A stretch of 64,000 bases of DNA from contig CAURED010000001.1 of NCBI GenBank assembly GCA_963524205.1, positions 217,518 through 281,517 of the forward strand, read 5' to 3'. Every line of letters begins with the position of its first letter. Positions within the stretch are counted from its first letter, which is position 1. Positions 45,795-54,971 of the stretch are shown piece by piece. Source of the DNA: Aminipila sp963524205. GTDB taxonomy: Bacteria > Bacillota > Clostridia > Peptostreptococcales > Anaerovoracaceae. The translations under genes and the position numbers were made by a program. Under the pieces are notes generated by a model. The model was not told where the DNA came from. It saw only the letters and a list, made by a program, of their open reading frames with translations, and did no database searches.

Positions 45795-46276
45795 TTAAAA
45801 TATATGATAGCTATCATTATTTTTCTTATACGTAAATAAATCATCATTAAGTAGTAGTTTTTCATCATTTTGTGTTAATTTAGAAAAATATATTATCTGT
45901 TTTTTGTTAATATCATAGATAAAAACATAGTTCTTCTTATTATCATCTATTGTATTAGCCGTTCCCATGATTTTTTATCATAGTAATAACAAAAATTTCT
46001 CATTACAAATTCCATCTTCTTATTCTGTTCCAAAGGAATACTTTCTGAACGTAAGAAATTGAGTTCATAATCATAGTAGTCTATATACAAACTATCCATA
46101 TAGGAAGACCCTTTTGTGTATCCTCGATTTAATACTAAAAGCTTACCCCCTATATCAAAAATATTTGATGCGACCCCATTTATGTAATCTACTTTTTTAC
46201 ATATATTTTCTTTTAAATCATACATCAATATGCAAGATGTATATCCATCCAATATTTGCTTTGTTTTCTTGTTGAA
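45795..46276 (-). pseudogene. Truncated and frameshifted gene, unrecognised beta-rich family
   Basis: Open frame KKTKQILDGYTSCILMYDLK ... NFCYYYDKK breaks at a run of A. Deleting one base in that run explains the break: the other frame continues IMGTANTIDDNKKNYVFIYD ... NNDSYHIF to stop at 45795. The homologous relic at 17095-17286 keeps an extra A there and reads through, which supports a frameshift. The start is lost just after the anti-sigma-like gene. Repeats such as ILMYDL and VFIYDI suggest a propeller-like protein. Not functional as it stands. Confidence 0.75.
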
Positions 46277-46297
46277 TTACTAAAGCTCAATTTTACA

Positions 46298-47671
46298 TCA
46301 AGGTGTAACAATCCATACTGTATTCTTGATATCATATGTGCCTATACAACGACGTTCGCTACTCTCCCAAGGTTCTTCTTTTGGTTTCACCTTAAAATGC
46401 ATACCAAAAGCTAGGTATTCTGGTGCAATCAGTTGCCCTTTGAGTATACATACGGGGTTGAATAGCTCAAATTCCTCACCATTTTTCAAAAGAACACTGC
46501 TCCCATCTTTAAGAATATATATTTCATCATGGTAGTTGATTTTTGCCGAACGGGTCTTTTCATTCCATTGATATTTTGCTCCTAATTTACTGCAAAGTGC
46601 TTCAACTGGTATCCAAGTTGTTTCATCTTTGATTACTGGTTTCAACTCAAAAGGACGCAATGTTTCATCAATGGTTATAGTTTTAGTTTTAGTGGTGTCC
46701 CTAATGTCATACTCTATATTACCAACAATGATACTTCTAAAGGCAGATAGTTCTGTTATTTCATAGAAAAGCCCAGTGCTACCATAACGCCAAAGTTTAA
46801 GCTGTTCATCAAATACGTCATAAGAATTCATCCTTCCTCCAGGTAATACATCGGCTAAATCGTTGCAAGTTTTGATTTTACCGTTTTTCATGCGAAAATA
46901 CAATTCCGCATCCATCTCATTTTGTGTTTTATAGTTTCTCTCAAAATAAATTCCAAGAGGGCTATATCTTAAAATTGCATTGCCATAGGGCTGTCCTTCC
47001 AAAATAAATTCCTTTGATTCCACGTTGCATTTCATAGGAACAGTTATCTGCTTTCCTTCTTTCATGCAGGCAAACCTTAAAATGAAATCCACGTCATCTT
47101 CATTAAAATAACTACTGCTGTATAGTTGAAATGTCCGCGATGTTTTCGTTTTTAACTCTATTATTTCACCCTGGGTAATATTCGAAATTGTTGCATGGTC
47201 ACCATATTTCGGCTCAAAAGAAATCTCCGTTAATCCTACTCCAAAATAATCCTCCTTCATGAGCTTTGCAATGGCTTCATCTGTCAGGCCCTCCACAGTA
47301 TAAACCACAAATACCTGATATTTCGAAACTAGTGTCTGTTCCAACGTCAGCTTATATTGTCCATCCGCCACGCTCTGCTTTTTCGTATCCACAAAATTAG
47401 TAAAGGGGGTAGTATCTCCCGTAAAATTTAACTTCAAAATATCTGCCTTAACTACTGCAAATACTGTTGTTGTTGCTAAAATAAGAAGTGCAGTGATAAT
47501 AACTACTGTTTTTACTAATTTCTGCCTTCTATAAACTTTTCTTTCATTTATATCTGTATTCAATGTACCATTTACTTTGTCAATAATGTCTTTTATATTG
47601 ACTTTTTCTTCTATGTCTATGCTGTCTATTTTCAACTCACAGCACAATTGGGAAAGTCGTTTATTCATCAT
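46298..47671 (-). CDS. Membrane protein cotranscribed with ECF sigma factor; probable anti-sigma with copper-amine-oxidase-N-like domain
   Basis: 457 aa. About 50 cytoplasmic residues, one TM helix (about 51-73: LVKTVVIITALLILATTTVFAVV), then an extracytoplasmic part. Residues about 80-280 are a beta-rich domain like those of DUF4179 anti-sigma proteins. The C-terminal third (PFELKPVIKDETTWIPVEAL, then CSKLGAKYQWNEKTRSAKI) is a copper amine oxidase N-like stalk domain, common on Clostridia surfaces. It overlaps the sigma gene by 4 bp (ATGA). Topology and position argue for a sensor that holds the sigma factor until a signal outside arrives. Confidence 0.8.
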   Translation of the reverse strand: MMNKRLSQLCCELKIDSIDIEEKVNIKDIIDKVNGTLNTDINERKVYRRQKLVKTVVIITALLILATTTVFAVVKADILKLNFTGDTTPFTNFVDTKKQSVADGQYKLTLEQTLVSKYQVFVVYTVEGLTDEAIAKLMKEDYFGVGLTEISFEPKYGDHATISNITQGEIIELKTKTSRTFQLYSSSYFNEDDVDFILRFACMKEGKQITVPMKCNVESKEFILEGQPYGNAILRYSPLGIYFERNYKTQNEMDAELYFRMKNGKIKTCNDLADVLPGGRMNSYDVFDEQLKLWRYGSTGLFYEITELSAFRSIIVGNIEYDIRDTTKTKTITIDETLRPFELKPVIKDETTWIPVEALCSKLGAKYQWNEKTRSAKINYHDEIYILKDGSSVLLKNGEEFELFNPVCILKGQLIAPEYLAFGMHFKVKPKEEPWESSERRCIGTYDIKNTVWIVTP

Positions 47672-48216
47672 AGTCTCCTCTCCTCATTATCCATCATCTC
47701 CTTAAGCTTCTTTCTACCACGCGCCAATCTTGTTTTGATAGTGGAAACATTCATTCCTGTAATCTTCGCAATTTTAGAGATTTTTTCATCATAATAATAA
47801 TATCGTATAAAAAGTTCACTGTCCGCCTCGCCCAGTGTAGAAATCAGCTGAACCAATTGTTTTTGCTTCTCCTTCTGTTCAAGATAAACGACAGGTTCAG
47901 GATTTTCAGTAGTCATCCGTTCATCCAATTCTTGATGAACGGAGACTTGACGCAACTTGTTTTTTGCACAGTTTCGTGCTGCAGCTCCGAGATAAGCTTT
48001 GACCGTTCCCTTTTGGCTATCAAGGGAATCAGCATGCTTCCAAAGGCCCACAAATACATCTGCCGTCACCTCCTCCACATCTTCCTTTGTCATAATATTT
48101 CCAATGATATTATAAATAATCACACTGACATAGGGTGTATACTCTTTCATTACTTTATCTAATGCATCACGCTTTCTCTTTTTTAAATTAAGCAAAAGCT
48201 TTTCATCCTCTGTCAA
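47668..48216 (-). CDS. ECF-type RNA polymerase sigma factor
   Basis: 182 aa, TTG start at 48216 with GAGGGGGAAGG upstream. Region 2 (KEDVEEVTADVFVGLWKHAD) and region 4 (LGEADSELFIRYYYYDEKISKIAKITGMNVSTIKTRLARGRKKL) are clear. Length and spacing fit group 4 sigma factors. Paired with the membrane anti-sigma-like gene downstream. Its regulon is unknown; the decayed gene at 45795-46276, just after the pair, may once have been a target. Confidence 0.92.
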   Translation of the reverse strand: MTEDEKLLLNLKKRKRDALDKVMKEYTPYVSVIIYNIIGNIMTKEDVEEVTADVFVGLWKHADSLDSQKGTVKAYLGAAARNCAKNKLRQVSVHQELDERMTTENPEPVVYLEQKEKQKQLVQLISTLGEADSELFIRYYYYDEKISKIAKITGMNVSTIKTRLARGRKKLKEMMDNEERRL

Positions 48217-48773
48217 ATCAGCCTTCCCCCTCTCAGGTAGTAATCGATATAACTTTTTATAACTTTTTTTATTAACTTGTTAAAAATATATACACGAAAA
48301 ATATGAAAAGGTTTCAATATGCATACAAAATTTTCTCTTACTATTTCAAAATTCTGCCAACATAATATCACATATTTTTAAATAGTAGTAAAACAGAAAG
48401 TAGCCAAGGTGGTTATATTCCTTGGCGACATTTTTTAATACGATATATTTGAAATGAATTTTCCGATTAGTTTAGACCGTCGAGTCTTTCCTTCCGAAGT
48501 TTTATGTGATAATATTAAACTTTTCTCTAACATTTTTTGTAATTATTATATTAAGCAACCAAAATAAATAGCTTACAGCGCCTACTTCCTTATATAGTTT
48601 ATAATAAAAGAGATAATTTAAGCAAATGCAAAGTGCCTGTCACCTAGACTCGATAAGAAGTTGTATCTAGATGCATTAAAAGAATTCTATCTTAGAATAT
48701 TTGATTATTGTATTAACATTATTAAATATAGTCTTGGTAAAATCGAGTGCTCAAATATCCTTGCCTTGCAAAA
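48217..48773. other. Long AT-rich intergenic region, no convincing gene
   Basis: Holds a hairpin gccaagg / ccttggc (48403-48426) followed by a T-rich tract, and the segment aaagtgcctgtcacct (about 48629), which resembles repeat-type sequences of Firmicutes. A 42-55 codon plus-strand frame (KKLYLDALKEFYLRIFDYC...) ends in the terminator at 48774 but lacks an RBS. I do not call a gene. Confidence 0.4.
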
Positions 48774-48805
48774 TAAAAGGCTCAGATAATTATTCGAGCC
48801 TTTTA
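48774..48805 (-). terminator. Terminator of DUF4489 gene
   Basis: Arms taaaaggctc / gagccttttat with a 12-nt loop, 27 bp after the stop codon; followed by TTTT on the minus strand. Confidence 0.8.
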
Positions 48806-48831
48806 TAGTAGTGAAGTTTTTAAATTTTGTA

Positions 48832-49845
48832 TTAACAGCATCTGCATTTATTATCTGCAGCTATTGCGGAGAGTCTTGCGTTGGTAATAGTAACAGAAGC
48901 ATCAGCTGTAGGTGTAGTTGCTACTACTGAATAGGTGCAGCATTCATGGGGGCAAATATCACAATCACAAACAAAGAAAGAAAATGTTGAAGTACCAGAA
49001 AATCCAGGTATTGCAGGTGGAACTATTACAGTTGTAAATGGAACTGAAAAAACCAACTGTGGCCCAACTGGTATTGGGTTTCGCTGATTGTCGCAAATTT
49101 TAAATACCTGAAAGTTTACAACTGTGCTATCAATAGTGGTAGGGCTTGAATAAGCTATAGTGCTTGTAAATTCAAGCTTTACACATGGATCACATAAGCA
49201 GGAAGTTTTTAAAGCAAGAGTACTAACTGTAAAAGTAGTGCCTGCCAAAGTACCTGGAGCTATTGGTATTGCACCGCCTGGGGTTCCGCATTTTAAAATA
49301 GTCTTTTTTTCTTTATGGCTAAGTTTATTACATAGGAAACAGTCATCATCATGTTCCGGATTATCAGCAATAATTGCGGCTAGCCTTGCTGCGAAAATGC
49401 CAACATTACCAATAATAGGAGTAGATCCACCAACTGAAACAACAATACTATAGGTACAGCATTCATTTGAACATGAATTACAATCACATATAAAAAATGT
49501 AAACATATTAGCAAAGTAAGCTGGTATCGGTTGTGTAAAAGAAAATTGTGGACCAATAGGAATTGGTAGTTGATTATTACAAGATCTATATAATTGAAAG
49601 TCTAAAGTTCCTTGAAAAAGTGTTCCAATTATATTAGATGTAAATTCAAATATTATACATGGATTACAAAATTTAGAAGTATCTAGGGTGACAGTAGCGG
49701 CAGGTAAAGAAGTTCCTATACTCGCACCATTAAATAATAATGCTTGACTAACCTCTCCGCATTTTAATATTCGTCCGCATGAGTCACTGCTCTTATTACT
49801 ATTTTCATAATCATCCTTAAAATTAGCTTTTGATGATAAATTCAT
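48832..49845 (-). CDS. Tandem DUF4489 cysteine-rich protein
   Basis: 337 aa, RBS AAGGAG. Two homologous halves (about 25-160 and 180-335), each with ILKCG, an FCNPCIIFEFT/LCDPCVKLEFT strand, IPIGPQ/IPVGPQ, FFICDC...CSNECCTYS or FFVCDC...CPHECCTYS, and a final ARLAAIIADN/ARLSAIAADN. The halves are DUF4489 domains found in Clostridia and spore formers, function unknown. No signal peptide or TM helix is visible. The Cys clusters (CDC-x2-C-x3-CC) could bind metal or form disulfides. Single gene with its own terminator. Confidence 0.88.
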   Translation of the reverse strand: MNLSSKANFKDDYENSNKSSDSCGRILKCGEVSQALLFNGASIGTSLPAATVTLDTSKFCNPCIIFEFTSNIIGTLFQGTLDFQLYRSCNNQLPIPIGPQFSFTQPIPAYFANMFTFFICDCNSCSNECCTYSIVVSVGGSTPIIGNVGIFAARLAAIIADNPEHDDDCFLCNKLSHKEKKTILKCGTPGGAIPIAPGTLAGTTFTVSTLALKTSCLCDPCVKLEFTSTIAYSSPTTIDSTVVNFQVFKICDNQRNPIPVGPQLVFSVPFTTVIVPPAIPGFSGTSTFSFFVCDCDICPHECCTYSVVATTPTADASVTITNARLSAIAADNKCRCC

Positions 49846-49928
49846 ATTATTTACTCCTTCACATTGAGAGTTTTAAAAATTCAACTTTCAGTACTATGTA
49901 CTTATAAAGAACAGGTTAATGGAGTAAG

Positions 49929-49969
49929 TTATTTATTTATCTAATATAGAATATGAGATAAATGAATAA
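49929..49969 (-). terminator. Hairpin after small gene at 50160
   Basis: A/T-rich arms ttatttatttatct / agataaatgaataa (one mismatch), in the 314-bp gap between the 63-aa gene and the DUF4489 gene. The rest of that gap holds no gene I can support. Confidence 0.45.
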
Positions 49970-50159
49970 AAGTGATTATTTCCTATAGACATTTGCTTGG
50001 CAAATACCGGTTTTTGATGCTTACAAATAAAAATTTTAAAACCTTTTTCACGGCTCACCCTCATTAAATAAAATGAATATCCATGAAAATTATACGAGCA
50101 AAAGAAAAGATGCAAAACTCATCCTCTCACGCCTAAATTAAGCTCATTTCACCAACTCT

Positions 50160-50351
50160 TCAAATCATTGTAATTTCAATAGTTAGAGTCTCTGAAACAG
50201 GATTACGGTCTCCGTATGCCGTGAATGTGCAATAATGATGTCGAGTGGAGCTGGAGTCCATGTGATATATATTATCGTCAATGCAAATCTGGTATTTCTC
50301 AGGGACGGTTCCTGTAATAATCCAGTGTTTTATTTGATTTTGCTTATTCAT
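50160..50351 (-). CDS. Small hypothetical protein, 63 aa
   Basis: Start ATG 50351 with an excellent RBS (AGGAGG, 6-7 nt), coding MNKQNQIKHWIITGTVPEKY then QICIDDNIYHMDSSSTRHHY and on to IEITMI. No membrane segment. A short hairpin (ggcagat / atctgcc, 50382-50399) lies just before the RBS. The good RBS and balanced composition suggest a real gene of unknown function. The longer open frame upstream has no RBS and includes the hairpin. Confidence 0.6.
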   Translation of the reverse strand: MNKQNQIKHWIITGTVPEKYQICIDDNIYHMDSSSTRHHYCTFTAYGDRNPVSETLTIEITMI

Positions 50352-50493
50352 GTTTATTCCTCCTATAATTAAATCCTTAATGGCAGATTTGTATCTGCCG
50401 GGGGGCAATTGATGGTCATCTTCTATTTTTCAATAAATTTTTACCTTGCTTTGCTTTTTTCTGGCATTGTTAAAAAGCATATATTAAATATCT

Positions 50494-51001
50494 TTAATTC
50501 TTTACAATGATCGAGAATCCATTAAATCTATATTCTCTTAATTTAGTTCCATCCTCTAAGTAGGTGTGCCCATCGTTCATTTCAGTTTCGGTATCATCAC
50601 AGCTGCTCATTATATCTTGTAAGGCCGATGCAGTTTCAGAAATTTTAATTGGGTCTACAATAAAATCATTGTGCGAGCAATAGAGCCCCTTTATGCCGGG
50701 ACATCTTTCAGTGAGGCCATTCATTGTTTTATAATAATCCTCTATATTAGATTTTCCAAACTCATCACAATCGAAATGAGCATATAGAGCTCCTAAATAA
50801 AAGGTATCTCCTGTAAAAAGGATTTTATTTTTATCATCATATAACATAATGCTGTCGTTGCTATGACCTGGTGTATGAATAACCTCTAAACATCTATTCC
50901 CTAATTCAAATCTATCACCATCATGAATAGGCTTTGTCTTATAAGGTTTAAGCTCAAACTCATTGACTTCTTGAAAATGCTGCGGTTCACAAATACATAT
51001 T
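50494..51001 (-). pseudogene. 5'-truncated metallo-beta-lactamase-fold hydrolase
   Basis: The minus strand reads ICICEPQHFQEVNEFE ... RCLEVIHTPGHSNDSIMLYD, KILFTGDTFYLGALYAHF and on to stop at 50494. HTPGHSNDS and FTGDTFY are MBL-fold motifs that hold two zinc ligands, but the HxHxDH segment upstream is missing. The frame is cut at about 51001 where an IS3-type transposase relic begins, so insertion truncated it. Without the N-terminal metal site it should be inactive. Confidence 0.85.
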
Positions 51002-51358
51002 GTGGTTGTGTCAATTTATTTTTTTGTCTTTACCACATTTCGTTATCAGAACCACACATTCCGTGTGCTTGAGGAGGCAATAATGATGCTGTATACAGCT
51101 AACCGTTTTTATTTCGTCTCTTTCAAGGCTGCCACAGATAATCCTATTATTAAATCTATTAATGGGTGGATTAAGGCTGAGATACGCTGTAATTACAGTA
51201 AATATGAAAAAGAGGATTTTTCAAAATCCCTTGAGAAATATGTGGAGTTCTTTAATACTCTGCGCCCTGCTTATGCCTTGGATTATTTAAACCCTGTTCA
51301 ATATAAAATTAAACAGAGTTTTTTGAAAAGTGGTTATTAAGTTGTGTACATTCAGTTG
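51002..51358 (+). mobile_element. IS3-family (IS150-like) remnant, transposase C-terminus
   Basis: The plus frame 51002-51340 ends with DNPIIKSINGWIKAEI, then CNYSKYEKEDFSKSLEKYVEFFNTLRP, AYALDYLNPVQYKIKQSF, the tail of an IS3 OrfB transposase (rve domain). The catalytic Glu of the DDE triad, normally in IESxNGWIKxE, is Lys here. OrfA and most of OrfB are missing. The left boundary coincides with the truncated MBL gene; the right boundary is near GTTGTGTACATTCAGTTGAC at about 51340-51361. Confidence 0.8.
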
Positions 51359-51444
51359 ACAACTTCATCCAACGCGTGGTTTTATATATACAACAAAGCA
51401 GAGTATTTCATCGCTTTTACCTCTTTTAAATGAACAAACCCTGG

Positions 51445-52242
51445 CTATATTTCTGTCATGAACATGCGTGCAACACTTAGTTCCCAAGGTGTTTCTGCTG
51501 TATATTCCACCGTATTACTGTCCGTTTGTTTTGCTCCCGGATACCACGACGCTCTTCTGGCATTTTGATGCTCTTTGAAATTAATAATCATATTATATTC
51601 CTTTTCAATCGGCATTAATCCGATTCCAGCTTCCAATGCTTTTTCTACGCCTTTTTCAATTTTTTCTACAACCTCTTCCGGATGAATATTCCATACAGCA
51701 TTACCAATTCCCTTCTTTGTAGCTACGGTAAAGATTTCAGGATGGTTTTTTTGGGCCAGACGGCACATGCCGTCGTCTCCCGAAAGAAATACAGAGGGAA
51801 CCCCATGAGCTGTTGCCCAAAGCGCATTCAATAAAAACTCCGAAGCTAACTCTCCATTAATTTTTATCCAGTTGAATAAATCATGTTCAATGGTATGCGC
51901 TAACGGGCTGGCATCGTTTCCTTCAGGAGAATGGTATCCAATGTAAACCGCTGCGTCAAAGCTCTCATCCAGTCCACCCATCATAGATGCCGGAGTGGTC
52001 ATCCAGCCCCGAATTAACTGTACACCTTTGGGCAATTGTGCCATATGGATATTTAAAGCATCTTCATGACCGTCCTTAACCACCACATCGTAGCCCAGTT
52101 TCATGGCGGCTCTGCATGCCGCCGCCACCTCCAGAGTCATTTGCCTGCAGGCCGCTTCATACCCCTGACCGCCATATCTCGTTTCACACCAACTGGCAAC
52201 ACCAGTCACGCCTTCTATATCGGCGCTGATAAATACTTTCAT
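51445..52242 (-). CDS. dppA: DppA-type D-aminopeptidase (peptidase family M55)
   Basis: 265 aa from ATG 52242, with AGAGGAT 6-8 nt upstream; an in-frame ATG at 52260 has no RBS. M55 motifs: KVFISADIEGVTGV (Asp/Glu zinc ligands), VKDGHEDALNI, YIGYHSPEG, LAHTIEHD (His/Glu ligands) and NGELASEFLLNA. Removes N-terminal D- (or L-) residues from short peptides as a large ring oligomer. Last gene of the sigma-54-driven permease-DmpA-DppA operon. Cytoplasmic. Confidence 0.93.
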   Translation of the reverse strand: MKVFISADIEGVTGVASWCETRYGGQGYEAACRQMTLEVAAACRAAMKLGYDVVVKDGHEDALNIHMAQLPKGVQLIRGWMTTPASMMGGLDESFDAAVYIGYHSPEGNDASPLAHTIEHDLFNWIKINGELASEFLLNALWATAHGVPSVFLSGDDGMCRLAQKNHPEIFTVATKKGIGNAVWNIHPEEVVEKIEKGVEKALEAGIGLMPIEKEYNMIINFKEHQNARRASWYPGAKQTDSNTVEYTAETPWELSVARMFMTEI

Positions 52243-52261
52243 CTTTATCCTCTCATCCATC

Positions 52262-53290
52262 CTATAAAAATTCTTTTAAAGCAAATACTTCTTTACCTCT
52301 GATGCCCTTTACAGTCTCTGCATGATAAATTGAACTGATTACCGCTTCTTCCACCGCTTCTGCCGTTGCTTCAAATACTTTGTCTATCGCATCATCATGG
52401 AACATTTTAGTGTCAATAATATTTTTTTCACTGTAATGCGGCATTATATTGGTGTTAGAAAACGCAATTGCAATGTCTCCGCTGCCGTTTCCGAGGAAGG
52501 AACCAGTCCTGCTCAAAGCTACAGTGGCTCGTTTTGCCACACGCTTCAACTGTCTCTCATTGAGGGGTATATCTGTTGCAATGATGATAATGACCGATCC
52601 CTTTTCAGCCTTGCTTCTCGGCACAGTATGCTCTGTATCAATTCTTCGGCCATCTATCATTAGATTTCCAGACATCCCGAAGTTGGACATCAGAATAGCT
52701 CCAATCGTATAATCCTTACCATCGCAAGATACGATTCTGGAAGCAGATCCTATTCCGCCTTTGATGCCCATGCAAATCATGCCGCTGCCAGAGCCTACGA
52801 CTCCTTCTTTAAATACGTCACCACAATTTTCAATGGCCTGTAATACATCCTCTTCCGTAACATGCATTCCCCTGATGTCATTTAATTCTCCGTCGTTACA
52901 TTCCGTAACAACGCAGTTTACCGTGCCTGTAGACCTTCCGATATCCTCGTTATCCTTCAGCATATATTTTGTTACTGCATTTAAGGCCGTTCCGACGCCA
53001 AAGGTATTGGTCATGATAATCGGTGTCTCGATATTTCCTAATTCATCGATCTGAACCAAACCGGCACTTTTGCCGAATCCATTTATTACAGAAGTTGCTG
53101 CTAATACCTTATTTCTAAAAAGATTTTCCGTATGGGGTAAAATGGCTGTGACTCCTGTATGAATATCTTTCTCTTGATCGATCAAAGTTACATGCCCTAC
53201 CTTTACACCAGGCACATCTGTAATCAAATTTTTTTCACCTTTTTTAAATCTGCAGTGAATGCTTACTTCGCAATCTTTAGGTAAACCCAT
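52262..53290 (-). CDS. DmpA/BapA-type aminopeptidase (peptidase family P1)
   Basis: 342 aa, RBS AAGGAGG. Family P1 motifs: DVPGVKVGHVTL at the start; TGVTAILPH; GSGSGMICMGIKGGIGSASR; and the self-cleavage site EKGSVIIIIATDIP, where Ser232 would become the N-terminal nucleophile. The end, TGSFLGNGSGDIAIAFSN, is also typical. These enzymes hydrolyse N-terminal residues of L/D or beta-peptides. It lies 18 bp after the permease and 19 bp before DppA, so uptake and two-step peptide breakdown are coupled. Cytoplasmic. Confidence 0.94.
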   Translation of the reverse strand: MGLPKDCEVSIHCRFKKGEKNLITDVPGVKVGHVTLIDQEKDIHTGVTAILPHTENLFRNKVLAATSVINGFGKSAGLVQIDELGNIETPIIMTNTFGVGTALNAVTKYMLKDNEDIGRSTGTVNCVVTECNDGELNDIRGMHVTEEDVLQAIENCGDVFKEGVVGSGSGMICMGIKGGIGSASRIVSCDGKDYTIGAILMSNFGMSGNLMIDGRRIDTEHTVPRSKAEKGSVIIIIATDIPLNERQLKRVAKRATVALSRTGSFLGNGSGDIAIAFSNTNIMPHYSEKNIIDTKMFHDDAIDKVFEATAEAVEEAVISSIYHAETVKGIRGKEVFALKEFL

Positions 53291-53308
53291 TTTTTCGCCT
53301 CCTTATAT

Positions 53309-54697
53309 TTATGCTCTATTTTTATCTGCTTTTATTTTCTTATCAAATATAAAGTAAACCACTGCTCCTGTAGCCGGTACTACTAAACCAATTAAAGCGG
53401 TAAACGTATCCTCCATCAAGGTATTTAACATCAAGCCGAAGAACAAAAGCGTGGAAATAATAACAGTAACCGGATATCCCCAAGCCTTATATGGACGAGG
53501 TAAATTCGGGTATCTCTTTCTGTAAACAATAACTGCTACTACACAAAGTACGTTAAACAGCATTCCTGCAAATACTACCAAAGACGTCAGCTGATCCAGG
53601 TTTCTTAAAAGAACTAATACTATTGAGATAACTGCCTGACCAATTAAAGCGGTTGTAGGAACCTTGTACTTAGGATGTAGTTCTCCATAGCTCTTAAAGA
53701 AATGTCCTTCTTTTGCCATAGCATAGTAGTTACGGGGGAATGTAATAATCATTCCGTTTAAAGAGCTGAACATAGCAATCAGCATGGTTGCAAGTACCAA
53801 GCCTCCACCGATGCCGCCAAATACACGTTTTGCTACTTCTGTCCCAAGGTAAAGGTTTCCGTCTCCAATCATGCTGACGATTTCTGTATGCGGAAGGACT
53901 TTATAAATTGCGAAGTTGAACAAAGTATAGATAATGGTGATAGTACCGATACCAATCAGTAATGCTCTTGGTAAGTTCTTAGCCGGGTCCTTCATCTCTT
54001 CCGCAAGAGAATTCAAGTTAGTCCAGCCTTCATATGCCCATAAAGTAGCTACTGTCGCAAAAGCAATCATACCAATGATTGCACTAAAGCTGGTCTCTGT
54101 TCCGTCAGCAGGCAACAGAGTCAGGTCAGGATGCTGCTGTCCCAGGAAAATAGCTGCACCAATAATAATAATGATAGGAATTAATTTTGCAACCATTGAC
54201 ACATTCTGCAAAATAGTTCCCTGTTTTATTCCTAATGAATTATAACCTGTTAGTAAAAGAATAAGTGCCACAGCGATTATTTTGATTGAAACATCGGATA
54301 AATCCAAATAACCTCTTAAGGCAGTTGGCAATGCAATAGCCAAAGCAGCAATGGAGCCGGCACCGCTTAGCAGCCAGCTTGTAAAACCAAACATATACCC
54401 TACAACTGGGTGATAGGCTTCGTCCAAATAAACAACCATACCACCAGATTTTGGACTAGATGCTCCTAATTCTGCAAAGCACAATCCTCCAAGCAAAGAT
54501 ACGATACCTCCAACAATCCAGCATAACAGGGCTAATCCCATGCTCATGTGAGTTCGCTCCAATACGTATGAGCCTAAATAAAAAATTCCTGAACCAATCA
54601 TGATTCCACCAATGATGCTCACACCGCCAAAGAGACCGATCTCCTTTTTAAATCCAACTTCATTGGCTGTTGCATCCAAATTACTTTTTGAATTCAT
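53309..54697 (-). CDS. APC-family amino acid/peptide permease
   Basis: 462 aa, RBS AAGGAGG, twelve hydrophobic helices. The first helix has GVSIIGGIMIGSGIFYLGSYV, the conserved APC TM1 with the unwound GSGIF motif, and SWLLSGAGSIAALAIALP in TM3. APC subfamily of LAT-like antiporters. First gene of the operon with DmpA and DppA, behind a -24/-12 promoter. Probably brings in amino acids or short peptides, or exchanges them; direction and substrate cannot be read. Confidence 0.9.
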   Translation of the reverse strand: MNSKSNLDATANEVGFKKEIGLFGGVSIIGGIMIGSGIFYLGSYVLERTHMSMGLALLCWIVGGIVSLLGGLCFAELGASSPKSGGMVVYLDEAYHPVVGYMFGFTSWLLSGAGSIAALAIALPTALRGYLDLSDVSIKIIAVALILLLTGYNSLGIKQGTILQNVSMVAKLIPIIIIIGAAIFLGQQHPDLTLLPADGTETSFSAIIGMIAFATVATLWAYEGWTNLNSLAEEMKDPAKNLPRALLIGIGTITIIYTLFNFAIYKVLPHTEIVSMIGDGNLYLGTEVAKRVFGGIGGGLVLATMLIAMFSSLNGMIITFPRNYYAMAKEGHFFKSYGELHPKYKVPTTALIGQAVISIVLVLLRNLDQLTSLVVFAGMLFNVLCVVAVIVYRKRYPNLPRPYKAWGYPVTVIISTLLFFGLMLNTLMEDTFTALIGLVVPATGAVVYFIFDKKIKADKNRA

Positions 54698-54746
54698 AAT
54701 TTTTCCTCCTTAATATTATTGTAGTCTGCGACTATATATTAAGATA

Positions 54747-54764
54747 TTGCAAAAATAGTGCCAA
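54747..54764 (-). promoter_or_regulatory. Sigma-54 (-24/-12) promoter of permease-DmpA-DppA operon
   Basis: Minus strand TTGGCACTATTTTTGCA: GG and GC separated by exactly 10 nt, matching TGGCAC-N5-TTGCA closely. The activator gene (56455-58479) is nearby. Expected start near 54735, 38 bp before the permease ATG. Confidence 0.9.
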
Positions 54765-54911
54765 TTTATAATGATTGAAAAAAAGCAGAATCTGCAAGCC
54801 TTACACACAAAAAAACTTCTTTAATCCTATTTAATCCAATTATACACTATTTGTATTATACTATATATGATGTTACAGCAATGTTTTGATTTTCTCACTG
54901 GAGGATTTTTA

Positions 54912-54928
54912 TTGGTATAATAATTGCA
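54912..54928 (+). promoter_or_regulatory. Sigma-54 (-24/-12) promoter of serine hydrolase gene
   Basis: Plus strand TTGGTATAATAATTGCA, again GG-N10-GC. The -24 element is TGGTAT rather than TGGCAC, so weaker. It is divergent from the minus-strand promoter with about 147 bp between, room for shared activator binding sites. Confidence 0.75.
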
Positions 54929-54971
54929 TTATTTTATATTAATTATTATCAATTAGGAGGTACTAATCAAT

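Noticed and set aside
48629..48790. Possible 42-55 codon protein (KKLYLDALKEFYLRIFDYC...)
   Set aside because: No RBS or start in a suitable place and its end overlaps a terminator stem; AT-rich DNA gives such frames by chance.
49933..50115. 60-codon minus frame between the DUF4489 gene and the small gene
   Set aside because: No RBS, odd composition, and it includes a hairpin; not supported as a gene.
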